NCBI GenBank assembly: GCA_003116975.1 | Contig: BGKB01000309.1 | Span: 1-25,463, forward strand | Reading direction: 5' to 3' | Source of the DNA: Aurantiochytrium sp. KH105 | Taxonomy: Eukaryota; Sar; Bigyra; Thraustochytrida; Thraustochytriidae | Length of the DNA: 25,463 nt | In this document: in pieces, positions 1-7,317 of the stretch | How the letters are laid out: each line of letters begins with the position of its first letter | How positions within the stretch are numbered: the stretch's first letter is position 1 | Notes under the pieces: model-generated | Told to the model about the DNA's origin: nothing | The model's database searches: none | What the model saw: the letters and a program-made list of their open reading frames with translations, nothing else | Made by a program: the position numbers and the translations under genes

Positions 1-311
1 GACTCGGATAGTGCGACGGAGAGAGCCTTGTTTGATCTACGGTGATACATTTCCACCTGTTTCTCGCAAGCGAACACCAACTCGGGGAGATGCACAGCCT
101 GCGCACAAAGATTATGCACATGCTTGCCTTCACAATATTCACATGATCCCATGGCCTGAGCAGCTTCACGCTCCCTGAGCACTTTTCCAGAGCACTTGTG
201 ATGGCCAGCTCGCAAAGTCTGTGACCCATGATTCACGAGACACCAACGTCCCAGAGCGCAAGGCAAAGCTTGTGAACCTTCGCCACGCTGTGAGCGCGTT
301 GTCCGCGACAT
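1..311 (-). CDS. Partial Cys/His-rich hypothetical protein running off the left edge
   Basis: I read an uninterrupted minus-strand frame from an ATG at 309-311 to the window edge (103 codons); the frame is open without an ATG back to a stop near 391-393. The product is basic at its N-terminus and then rich in Cys and His: an RWC motif near residue 23, an HHKC cluster near residues 37-40, a CEYC pair near residues 59-62, then HVHNLC and later single Cys residues. This spacing could bind zinc, but I cannot assign a family. It lies about 240 bp downstream of the MSV199-like gene on the same strand, so both may belong to one acquired segment. The C-terminus is outside the window. It could also be a chance open frame; absence of stops over 130 codons together with clustered Cys/His is the only support. 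Confidence 0.35.
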   Translation of the reverse strand, partial: MSRTTRSQRGEGSQALPCALGRWCLVNHGSQTLRAGHHKCSGKVLREREAAQAMGSCEYCEGKHVHNLCAQAVHLPELVFACEKQVEMYHRRSNKALSVALSE

Positions 312-387
312 TCTATCACCTCTCGGCGCTTGCACAGGCACGCTTTCCCCGAGCGTCAGGCAATACGGGTCTGCTCCGAGGCGTCCC

Positions 388-424
388 AACCTAACCTAAC
401 CACCATCCAACCACCATCTAACCA
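388..424. repeat. Short CCTAAC and CCACCATC(C/T)AA direct repeats
   Basis: The plus strand reads two CCTAAC units followed by two 12-bp units of the form CCACCATCYAAC. It sits between the left-edge frame and the 3' end of the MSV199-like gene. On the minus strand it reads TTAGGTTAGG, which is too short to be called a telomeric array. The rest of 425-550 is AT-rich with a T9 run near 472 and shows nothing else. Confidence 0.4.
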
Positions 425-550
425 CTTTTTCCGTGAAAAGAGTGAAATTTCAAAAAGGCTCATGGTAGGAATTTTTTTTTGAAAAACGGGCCTAATGAAC
501 CTGTAATTGAAACATTTGTAAAATGGGAAAATGGAGCCTCTTAGTTAAGG

Positions 551-1594
551 TTAGTCATGCAATTCGGGGTGACGTACTACCCGTTTTGGCGAAGGAATTG
601 CGTCCTTGATGAGCGCGACCGTGCTACGCGCACGCTTCAGCGTCATGTTTTTAGTTGGCACTTCGCCCGGATTGTACCGCACAAACTGTCCAATTGCGCT
701 TGTGGTAAACTCTTGCGTGGCGCGGAGCAATTCAGGGCACATCTGTCCAGGATCGTCAAAGCTATTGACGAGTGCCAGGAACACAGACGTCTGGCTCTGT
801 TGTGCGTCCTTCATGTAATCGCGGGAAACGACACTGCTCCGCTTAACTCCGTTTGACTCTGCAATTTGCGTCTTGCTAACGCCCATCACCGCTTCATTGA
901 TCGTAGCATGCACAAACGGGATGAGGGGTCCCATGCGCTTGCCCGGTGCACAGAGCTTTGAACTGACCGCCTTGGTAAGCTCGCATGTCTTGATGCGCTC
1001 TCGAGCCGAGGCCTCCAGTTGCAATGGCACCGGTTGGCGGCGATGCTCTCTCCGCACAAGCGCCACCTCGCCGGCGTCCAGTGCCTTCTGCAGCTTGCGC
1101 ACCCCCTTGACCAGGGAGATCACAAAGTCCCGCACCATCATCCCCTGGAGGGTACGCGCGGAGTAGCAGAAATGAGAGAATCCCCGGTGCGTCAGGAGGA
1201 TTTGCTCGGTCTTCCTATCACCACCATGGCCAGACTTGATCCCCCTACCCAGGGGAGATGGTTTCACCGAGATTTTGACGTCAATGTCCCGGCGAAGTCC
1301 TCCTGCGGTAGCCCCTTGCGACTTGTCGCCGACGATGGCGCGCTTGGCCTTGTCCTTTCGAGCGTATCCGGCAAGGGGCCAGACGTCATCGAAGTCGAAG
1401 ATGAAACCTTCTTTGTCGGCGCTCTCGAAGTAGACGGTGGCGAGCTTGCGGAGGCCCTCCATGTCATCGATCTCGTGCAGGTCGGCAACCTCTTCCAGCA
1501 CTTCATCGAGAAGTGCATTGAGCGCCGAAGGTGCAGGTGTTGCTTGAACGACTTGAGTTGAACTACTGGAGACTGAAGTTACAATGGTGCTCAT
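551..1594 (-). CDS. MSV199/KilA-N/BRO-like protein (virus-type DNA-binding family)
   Basis: This is an intact 347-residue frame with ATG at 1592-1594 and TAA at 551-553. After a low-complexity Ser/Thr-rich start, residues 64-90 (IFDFDDVWPLAGYARKDKAK) and 131-170 (ILLTHRGFSHFCYSART, then a VRDF segment) match the pattern of the MSV199 domain: an aromatic 'W..LGY.RKD.AKR' helix, then 'ILLT...F..FC..A.T..G...R.F'. A second conserved block at 224-277 (INEAVMG, then RDYM) resembles the 'NkalTG...RD.m' segment common beside KilA-N/BRO/MSV199 domains. These families are known mostly from nucleocytoplasmic large DNA viruses and phages and are thought to bind DNA; the exact role is unknown. Family assignment is from remembered pattern, not a search. 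Viral origin is inferred. Thraustochytrids are known hosts of large DNA viruses, so an endogenised gene is plausible. Confidence 0.6.
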   Translation of the reverse strand: MSTIVTSVSSSSTQVVQATPAPSALNALLDEVLEEVADLHEIDDMEGLRKLATVYFESADKEGFIFDFDDVWPLAGYARKDKAKRAIVGDKSQGATAGGLRRDIDVKISVKPSPLGRGIKSGHGGDRKTEQILLTHRGFSHFCYSARTLQGMMVRDFVISLVKGVRKLQKALDAGEVALVRREHRRQPVPLQLEASARERIKTCELTKAVSSKLCAPGKRMGPLIPFVHATINEAVMGVSKTQIAESNGVKRSSVVSRDYMKDAQQSQTSVFLALVNSFDDPGQMCPELLRATQEFTTSAIGQFVRYNPGEVPTKNMTLKRARSTVALIKDAIPSPKRVVRHPELHD

Positions 1595-1778
1595 GGTCTT
1601 CGTCGTAAGTTAGTGTTTCGTCCTTTACTTGGTCTTCGTTCGAGAGTTTCGGGACTGCTGCCGACTTGTGATCTGGAGGGTTCCAGGGCTTATCTGCCGT
1701 AACATTGCTTTTCTTGGTCAACTTGGAGTACGGGAAACTTTCAGGTATGAGTTCACGAATTCAGTAATTCATACGTAC

Positions 1779-2394
1779 TCAAACATGAATCGATTTGTTC
1801 TGCTTACGATTTGAGTCAATTGTAGACTGTTGGCTCTCGTTTTCGTCAGCTCGAGGGCGTTTATGACCTTTTGTAAAGTTCTTTGCTTCCATCCACCAGT
1901 CAAAGGCACCGATACTTGCAGCTCTACGTTTGAGATCGGTCCCATTCGTTGTTTCGAATTCCGCGTGCAAACGGAGCTCTCCCCATGTGGCTTGGTCATC
2001 TGTCTGCACGACATGGGAAGGCTGCGTCCAGAGCTTCTTGGCTACATGTGCGCGAAGCTTTGTTGTCCATGTCTTGCGTCCATCTTTCGTGGCGCCAGAA
2101 TACGAGAGCTAAAGACTTGGGACATCGTAAGATCCCAGTACATTTGCGGAGTTCCTGACTGATGTTGCGCCAAGCGTAGACGATTCTTCCGCCGCGCCTT
2201 GTGTAAAACTCTCTAAGTGTTTTTGACGCGATGGCGGGATTAACGCTATCGTCGTCGATACGAGCCGTGAGCGATCTCAATTCTGGCCCTTCGGTCAAAG
2301 TGTCCCAAGGTGTGTCTCGAAGCGAAATGTACTTGTCACAGTGCGGGTCGTTGTTGGGTTTCCTAAGAGGCTTCTTTTGTTGTACGCGTCTCAT
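1779..2394 (-). CDS. Hypothetical protein, two frames (short intron or frameshift)
   Basis: A frame starts with ATG at 2392-2394 and runs 132 codons to 1996. A second frame, open from just after a TAG near 2110 down to a stop at 1779, carries sequence that looks more protein-like below about 2100 (KTWTT, KKLWTQPSHVVQTDDQATW, an FDWWMEAKNF block near 1870, and a basic KRPRADENES tail). The second frame has no ATG of its own. The minus strand at the switch reads CCCAAGTCTTTAG, an acceptable 3' splice site, with possible GT donors 30-85 nt upstream. So this could be a two-exon gene, or a frameshifted relic. I do not recognise the product. The base composition is more AT-rich than the core genes further right, in line with the MSV199-like neighbour. 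Confidence 0.35.
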
Positions 2395-2751
2395 GTTGTG
2401 GCATTGCTTGCGAAGGCGCTCAAAACGCTTCGCACCGCTATGTACATCAAGGTTGAGATATTGTTCGAAGCAGGTAGTGCTGCTGCCTTTTTCATGGACC
2501 TGTCAAGTCTTCATGAACCTGCCACATTTTCATGGACCTGCCAAGTATTGTGTTGCTCCTTATGTCAAAAGAAGATTGAAGACGTCGCCCACTGCCTTGT
2601 TCATGAACTTTCAATATGAATTCGTAAACTGGCAACTTTATGTTGCTTACGTGTACACTATAGATTGTGAACGGTAAAAGTAGACACACCGCTGCGCGCT
2701 CACCATTTCCCATGAAGACCGGGCGAATGGGAACTAATGTGCTTTTAAACT
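2395..2751. other. Intergenic spacer between hypothetical gene and POLD3-like gene
   Basis: The spacer is 357 bp and relatively AT-rich. It holds the triple 19-bp repeat listed separately and no reading frame I would defend. The 3' end of the POLD3-like gene lies at its right border. Confidence 0.5.
2491..2547. repeat. Three tandem copies of a 19-bp unit
   Basis: Units start at 2491, 2510 and 2529, each beginning TTCATGRACCTG followed by a CAAGT- or CACAT-like end. The copies differ at a few positions. A related TTCATGAACTTTC occurs once more near 2599. The function is unknown. Confidence 0.7.
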
Positions 2752-4362
2752 CTACTTTTTCTTGAACATGGAAGAGAGAGTGAGCTGTTTCGGCTTCGTG
2801 CCAGGCTTCTTGGCTGTCTTTGAAGTGGAGGTCTTGGTGCTTGTCGCAGCGCCCTTTGCCTCTTTCTTGTCACTGGATGACGCAGACGCAATGGATTCGG
2901 GGATGGGCTCGTCAACTTCCTCCTCGATGACACGCTCACGGACGACAAGAAAACCCTCGTCGTCCTCAACCGTCTCTTTGACGACACGGCGCTTCTTCAC
3001 CTTGCGCGTGGCCCCTGTCTGCGCGCCAGGTTTGGAGATTTGCACGCCAAGCCTCTCACGGGCTTTCGCCTTTGCGGCCTCTTCCTCTTTGCGCTTGCGC
3101 TCTTGCCGAGCTAAACGATTGGCCTCACGCTCCGCTTCGCGTTTCTCAGCCTTTTCCTTCGCACGCGTTTCCGCTTCTTCGTTGGCAAGGGCCTCGCGCT
3201 GACGGGCGACGCGGTCTGCGTCGTTCTCACTGTCCTCTGCGTCCGCGAGCTGATGGTCGCCGTCTTGATCAATTCTCTCGTCAGATTCTTGTGCGGAAAG
3301 CTTCTTCGTGATCGTTTTCTCGTCACTGCCATCCTTTTCGCTTTTGTTGCTTGCTTCCTTGCTATCCTTCTTGCTGTTGATGTTTTGGTCCTGCACGGCA
3401 TCATCGAGCTCGAATTCATCCTCGTCGCTGTCGTCCTCGAGAACTTTGAGCTTTTTCTTCTTGCGAGGTGCTTCGGTTTCCTTATCGTCTCCATCATCCA
3501 GGCTCCGAGCAGTCTTCTTTGTGGACTCTGAGGCAGGGTCCGAGTTCACCTTTTTCTTGTTATTGTTGTTGTTGTTGTTGGCGGTGGTGTTGTTCTTGTT
3601 GGAAAAAGGGGAGAGGGAGGACTTTTCGCTGAGCTCATCTGAAGCACGAAGTGAGCTCGCGGATGGCGCGTCCGAGTTCTCCGTGGCGTCCATTTTCTTT
3701 TCCTTTTCCTTTTCCTTTTCCTTGGTCGCGGGTCCAGTACTCGCTGCAGGCTTCTTTTGTTTAAAGAAATCCTTGGATGAGATTTTCTTGGTCCCTTTGC
3801 TATTCATGCGCTTAAATGCAGGCGCCACAAAGCTCGGGCCTTCACCCGCTGGGCGCGTGAACACTTTGTTGCGACGAGGTTCGGCCACAACGCGACGGCT
3901 GCCGATCCCGCCCCGCCCAGAGAATGAGACAGCCCCAAGCCTGTTTTCGATAAGATCCTTGCTCACGCTGTCATCAGAGTTGAGCAGGTCGCACACCTTT
4001 GCATGCGTCGTGTTTGCCAGCGCAGTGCTCGTGTCCGTGTCTACGGCCGGCTGCACGGCGTAAATGTGCGTTGCGAGCACGACGTCCATTTTCGCCTTGA
4101 CGGCTTCGAGCTTATCTTCCCGCACAATCTTGACGTTGTGCGCAACTTTGCTGGACTTGAATCTTCCCGTGACGAGGTACGTCACGACGCTGCGCTTTTT
4201 CGTCTCGTCGCTACGTTGTGCCGCGAACTGGCGCAGGGCCTCTTGCGCGTCCTTCATGGCCATGCCGCGCTCGTACGCGAGCCACTTGTACGTCACGCAT
4301 TGATCGTCTACAAGCACCAGTCTCTCGATCTCGCTCTGCAGGTCTTCATCCTGCGCGCCCAT
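2752..4362 (-). CDS. POLD3: DNA polymerase delta subunit 3 (POLD3/Cdc27-like)
   Basis: The product is the p66/Cdc27-type accessory subunit of replicative polymerase delta, which bridges the B-subunit and PCNA in the nucleus. From the chosen ATG (4360-4362) it is 536 residues. Residues 23-34 (VTYKWLAYERG), 60-68 (VTYLVTGRF), 80-90 (VREDKLEAVKA) and about 99-105 (HIYAVQP) match the conserved N-terminal winged-helix region of the family in order and spacing. The rest is a charged, disordered region with Lys-Glu repeats (a TTTTCC hexanucleotide run, 3697-3724), a poly-Asn tract (about 3555-3600) and many K/R/E segments. The extreme C-terminus, QLTLSSMF at 526-533 followed by KKK, is a PCNA-interacting (PIP) motif in the usual place, with Met instead of the first aromatic. 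An in-frame ATG at 4620 would add 86 Arg-rich residues unlike the family, so I rejected it. The gene is head-to-head with the TBC gene. Confidence 0.88.
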   Translation of the reverse strand: MGAQDEDLQSEIERLVLVDDQCVTYKWLAYERGMAMKDAQEALRQFAAQRSDETKKRSVVTYLVTGRFKSSKVAHNVKIVREDKLEAVKAKMDVVLATHIYAVQPAVDTDTSTALANTTHAKVCDLLNSDDSVSKDLIENRLGAVSFSGRGGIGSRRVVAEPRRNKVFTRPAGEGPSFVAPAFKRMNSKGTKKISSKDFFKQKKPAASTGPATKEKEKEKEKKMDATENSDAPSASSLRASDELSEKSSLSPFSNKNNTTANNNNNNNKKKVNSDPASESTKKTARSLDDGDDKETEAPRKKKKLKVLEDDSDEDEFELDDAVQDQNINSKKDSKEASNKSEKDGSDEKTITKKLSAQESDERIDQDGDHQLADAEDSENDADRVARQREALANEEAETRAKEKAEKREAEREANRLARQERKRKEEEAAKAKARERLGVQISKPGAQTGATRKVKKRRVVKETVEDDEGFLVVRERVIEEEVDEPIPESIASASSSDKKEAKGAATSTKTSTSKTAKKPGTKPKQLTLSSMFKKK

Positions 4363-4860
4363 CGTGTCCCCGCGCCGCACCGACCTCTCTCGCGCGCGCA
4401 GCAAGCGCCCTCGAAGCAAGCAAGTTTGCCACTTGCGCGAACGAAAAAAAAGTCCACGCCTAACCACTGCGCAACCCTTTTTCATTTCTAACTTGCGCAA
4501 CCCCTTTTCAGCCCGCGAGAAGGTGGCTTGTTCTTGGTCACGCCATGCGCCGCGGAGACCAACTCTTGGGCCTCTACGAGGCGGTTCAGACCGCCAGGGC
4601 TGACGCGTGCAGGTTTGCATGCGCCATGGACCCTTTTAGTCGTATCGCTGCTGAGCAAGAGCGCCGAAGAGCGCAGAGCTTTTAACAGATGCTTGGTTTT
4701 CTTCGTGAGACCGTCTCAGATCCCGTATCTTCGCTTTTTGCTTTTTGCAAAGCGAAATTGAAGACTCCACAAACCTGCACCAGGGCCGCGTGGGCGCACG
4801 CAGCGGGATCACGAGCCGGCACGCGGTTGCTCTCTGCCCCCTTGGTCGCTCACGAGCACG
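4363..4860. promoter_or_regulatory. Divergent promoter region between POLD3-like and TBC1D5-like genes
   Basis: This 498-bp spacer separates two outward-facing start codons and so must hold both 5' ends. I see an A-rich stretch (4441-4452), a repeated GCGCAACCCTTTT-type element (near 4469 and 4496), and no clear TATA box. The regulatory role is inferred from gene orientation. Confidence 0.5.
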
Positions 4861-6894
4861 ATGGCCCACGCGCAGGCGCGAGAGGTCGCGGCGCGGCTCA
4901 AGGTCGCGAAAGGCGACGACGCCTGCGCTTGGGAAGCGCTCGCAGACGACATGGTCGCCGGAAACCTCGCCTCGCTACAAGGTCTCGGCGCCCGCTCTCT
5001 TGCCTGGAGAGCTGCCTGCGGCACGCTACCCGTAGCAGCTTCGCCGCGAGCAATCGCCGCGACCTGGCCCAATGTCGCGGCGGATCTTCGCCGCGAATAC
5101 GAAGCTCTCCGCGAGTCGCTCGTTGTGGACCCGGACGAAGCCGCCGACGACGGCGATTTTGATCCTCTAGGCGGCGATCCCCTTGGTGCCGCAGCGACAG
5201 GGGCAAAAGCACACGGTTCTTCAGGAGCAAAGACTGGAGTAAGCAATCCTTGGGAAGAGTTTCACAAGGACAAAGAGCTTCTCGAAGAGATTCGCCAAGA
5301 TCTCGAGCGACTTTATCCAACAGGGTGCGATGACTTTTTTATGGAACCCACGGTGTCCAAAGTTCTTCAAGGCGTCTTATTTACCTGGAGCAAGCTTCAT
5401 CCAGACACATCATACCGCCAGGGGATGCACGAGCTTGCAGCACCTCTCCTGTACTGCCTCCATGCCGATGCGACCGCAGCGAATCGTACGCGAACGAGCC
5501 AGCCACCAGCTCTCGACGAGGCTGCCGTTTTGATTGGTGAGGCGCTGAAACACGTTTTTGATGCAACGTACCTTGAGCATGACCTATTTTGGCTCTTTGA
5601 GCGCGTCATGCGTGACATGAAACCCATGTTTGCCGTAACGAGCAGCGCGCGATCTCAGGATGACATTCGCAAAGCAAGGGAGGCCATGAAGCAGGCATCA
5701 AAGAGAAATCGAGCTCTAGGCTCTGGCATGGGCCAAGATTCTCGGGCATCGTCTTACCTGGAAGGAAATTCTGATGACGCGACTGCTCCTACATTGCCTC
5801 CTATTCTTCTCGTTGCAGAAGAGATCCAGAACGTGATTCTTTCCAAGGTTGACGGCGCCCTTCAGCAGCATCTGAGCAAACTTACAATCGAGCCTCAAGT
5901 GTACGCTTTGCGCTGGATCAGATTACTATTCGGTCGCGAGTTTCCGATCGATCAAGTGATGGTTCTCTGGGACGCAATGTTTGCAGAAGCATTCACGCTG
6001 CGACAGCGAATCGCATCTTCGCAAGGTGACGAGGTTCAAGCTGCAAGCATTGCAAAGGGTGCGCGCAGCGCTGCAACATTGACTGTGCATGATTTCCGCC
6101 TTGATCCGGACTCGGGCGGCCTTGGTCTACCACGGATTGCGTGTTATTTTGCTGTTGCACTCCTTACATACGTGCGAAAGGACTTGCTTGAGGGTGGATA
6201 CAATGAAGCGCTCATGATGCTCATGAAATACCCCGAGGTGGAGGATACTCACGCCTTTGTTCATTTAGCATTTGATCTGCGTAATTCGCTTGGACCGCGC
6301 ACGGCTAATCCCCCAACAATCGTTCCTCCGCGATCAATGGCGTCGACGACGGTTTCAAGGCCACCGGGATCGCCAAATACTATGAGCAGAGAAGCAAGTG
6401 CTACAAAGGCTATGTCTGGTCCGCCCGTAGCATCAGCGCCCTCTGTGCCATCGGCGGCTCCTTCACAAACAAAAGCTTCTTCATCGTTGTCGGCTTCAGC
6501 GTCCACACTCTCCGCCGGATCGCGAGGCATGCAATCACAAAGAACAAGAACCGGGGCATCGCCATTGACATCACCACCCCTTGCGGCCCCGAAGAGATCG
6601 TCACCTCTTGGCTCGTTTTTTCGGGAAATCGGCGAAACGCTCGAGAATATGCTCGAGCCGGAAAAGGCGGCAAGTGCAGCAGCTATGGCGACGCGTGTGG
6701 AGAACCTCGTGGCCGCGCAGAGAGATCTTGGGAGGCGACTTGGCGAAATCACTCAGGAAATGAAAAGCGCGCTTTCTAATGATGCGGGTTCTACCACCTT
6801 ATCTGCGCTGATCGACGAAGCGAACCTCGTGCGAGATGCGCTTCTTCGGGTCGGTTCGGCACCAGCAGCCGATAGTATTATAAATCAAGTCTAG
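4861..6894 (+). CDS. TBC1D5: TBC-domain Rab GTPase-activating protein, TBC1D5-like
   Basis: The protein has 677 residues and starts at the first ATG. It is a Rab GAP of the TBC1D5 type. Animal TBC1D5 stimulates GTP hydrolysis by Rab7 and works with retromer on endosomes and autophagosomes; that role is transferred here by similarity. Both catalytic fingers are intact: the Arg-finger motif IRQDLER (I144, D147, R150) and the Gln-finger motif YRQG (Y185, Q187). Family landmarks include R-x-LAWR near residue 46, NPWEEFHKDKEL at 129-140, GMHELAAPLLYCLH at 188-201, YLEHD, a VYALRWIRLLFGREFP block near 346-361, and VLWDAMFAE. A Ser/Pro-rich linker follows (about 480-585). A C-terminal helical segment (about 590-650, FFREIGETLENML and beyond) may form a coiled coil. 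An acidic insertion lies at about 90-125. It is convergent with the USP gene. Confidence 0.9.
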   Translation: MAHAQAREVAARLKVAKGDDACAWEALADDMVAGNLASLQGLGARSLAWRAACGTLPVAASPRAIAATWPNVAADLRREYEALRESLVVDPDEAADDGDFDPLGGDPLGAAATGAKAHGSSGAKTGVSNPWEEFHKDKELLEEIRQDLERLYPTGCDDFFMEPTVSKVLQGVLFTWSKLHPDTSYRQGMHELAAPLLYCLHADATAANRTRTSQPPALDEAAVLIGEALKHVFDATYLEHDLFWLFERVMRDMKPMFAVTSSARSQDDIRKAREAMKQASKRNRALGSGMGQDSRASSYLEGNSDDATAPTLPPILLVAEEIQNVILSKVDGALQQHLSKLTIEPQVYALRWIRLLFGREFPIDQVMVLWDAMFAEAFTLRQRIASSQGDEVQAASIAKGARSAATLTVHDFRLDPDSGGLGLPRIACYFAVALLTYVRKDLLEGGYNEALMMLMKYPEVEDTHAFVHLAFDLRNSLGPRTANPPTIVPPRSMASTTVSRPPGSPNTMSREASATKAMSGPPVASAPSVPSAAPSQTKASSSLSASASTLSAGSRGMQSQRTRTGASPLTSPPLAAPKRSSPLGSFFREIGETLENMLEPEKAASAAAMATRVENLVAAQRDLGRRLGEITQEMKSALSNDAGSTTLSALIDEANLVRDALLRVGSAPAADSIINQV

Positions 6895-7317
6895 AGTGTG
6901 ATATTTACCGTCCAGCCTAGTATCGGAAACGGGCTGAGCTTGACACGCAGCCTAGCGGGAGGAAAAAAATAGTCAAGCAAGCAAGCAAGTCATTCATCGG
7001 CCCCTTTTGAAAAGTCGTTTGTGGGCAAGCGAGCGAAAGAGAGAGAGCATGAAGATACGCGAACGAGACAGAACAAGGTGTAGGTCTAGCTTGATCAACT
7101 TTTAAAAAAGTAAGCTGGCTTCATGGACTTGATCAAGTCAATCACCCGGTATGGAATTGAAGATCAATAAAACAAAACAGAAAGAACATCATGTATAGGT
7201 GTAGAATGTGTGAATAGTCTCTTGTTGTTGGTGTTGCTCATTCGGTGCCTGACTGTAGGCCCAAGCACCGGACAAGCCTGACGCGCGTAGATAAAAAAAG
7301 AAAGAAGGGAGGCAATC
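6895..7317. other. Convergent 3' spacer between TBC1D5-like and USP genes
   Basis: The 423-bp spacer contains the 3' ends of both genes. It has an AAGC tetranucleotide run (about 6976-6989), a perfect 14-bp palindrome at 7126-7139, and an AATAAA at 7166-7171 that could be a poly(A) signal for the plus-strand gene. I see no coding frame. Confidence 0.5.
7166..7171 (+). terminator. AATAAA poly(A)-signal-like hexamer
   Basis: The hexamer lies 272 nt after the TBC1D5-like stop codon on the same strand. Use as a polyadenylation signal in this organism is inferred, not shown. Confidence 0.25.

Noticed and set aside
388..401. Telomere-like CCTAACCTAACC
   Set aside because: Two units only, inside a gene-bearing region; not an array.
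3308..4063. 251-codon Ser/Leu-rich plus-strand frame opposite POLD3
   Set aside because: An antisense image of Lys/Glu-rich POLD3 codons; no start context or domain.
4363..4620. 86-codon N-terminal extension of the POLD3-like gene from an ATG at 4620
   Set aside because: The extra residues are Arg-rich and unlike any POLD3 N-terminus. Family similarity begins about 20 residues after the ATG at 4362, and the extension would consume half of the divergent promoter.
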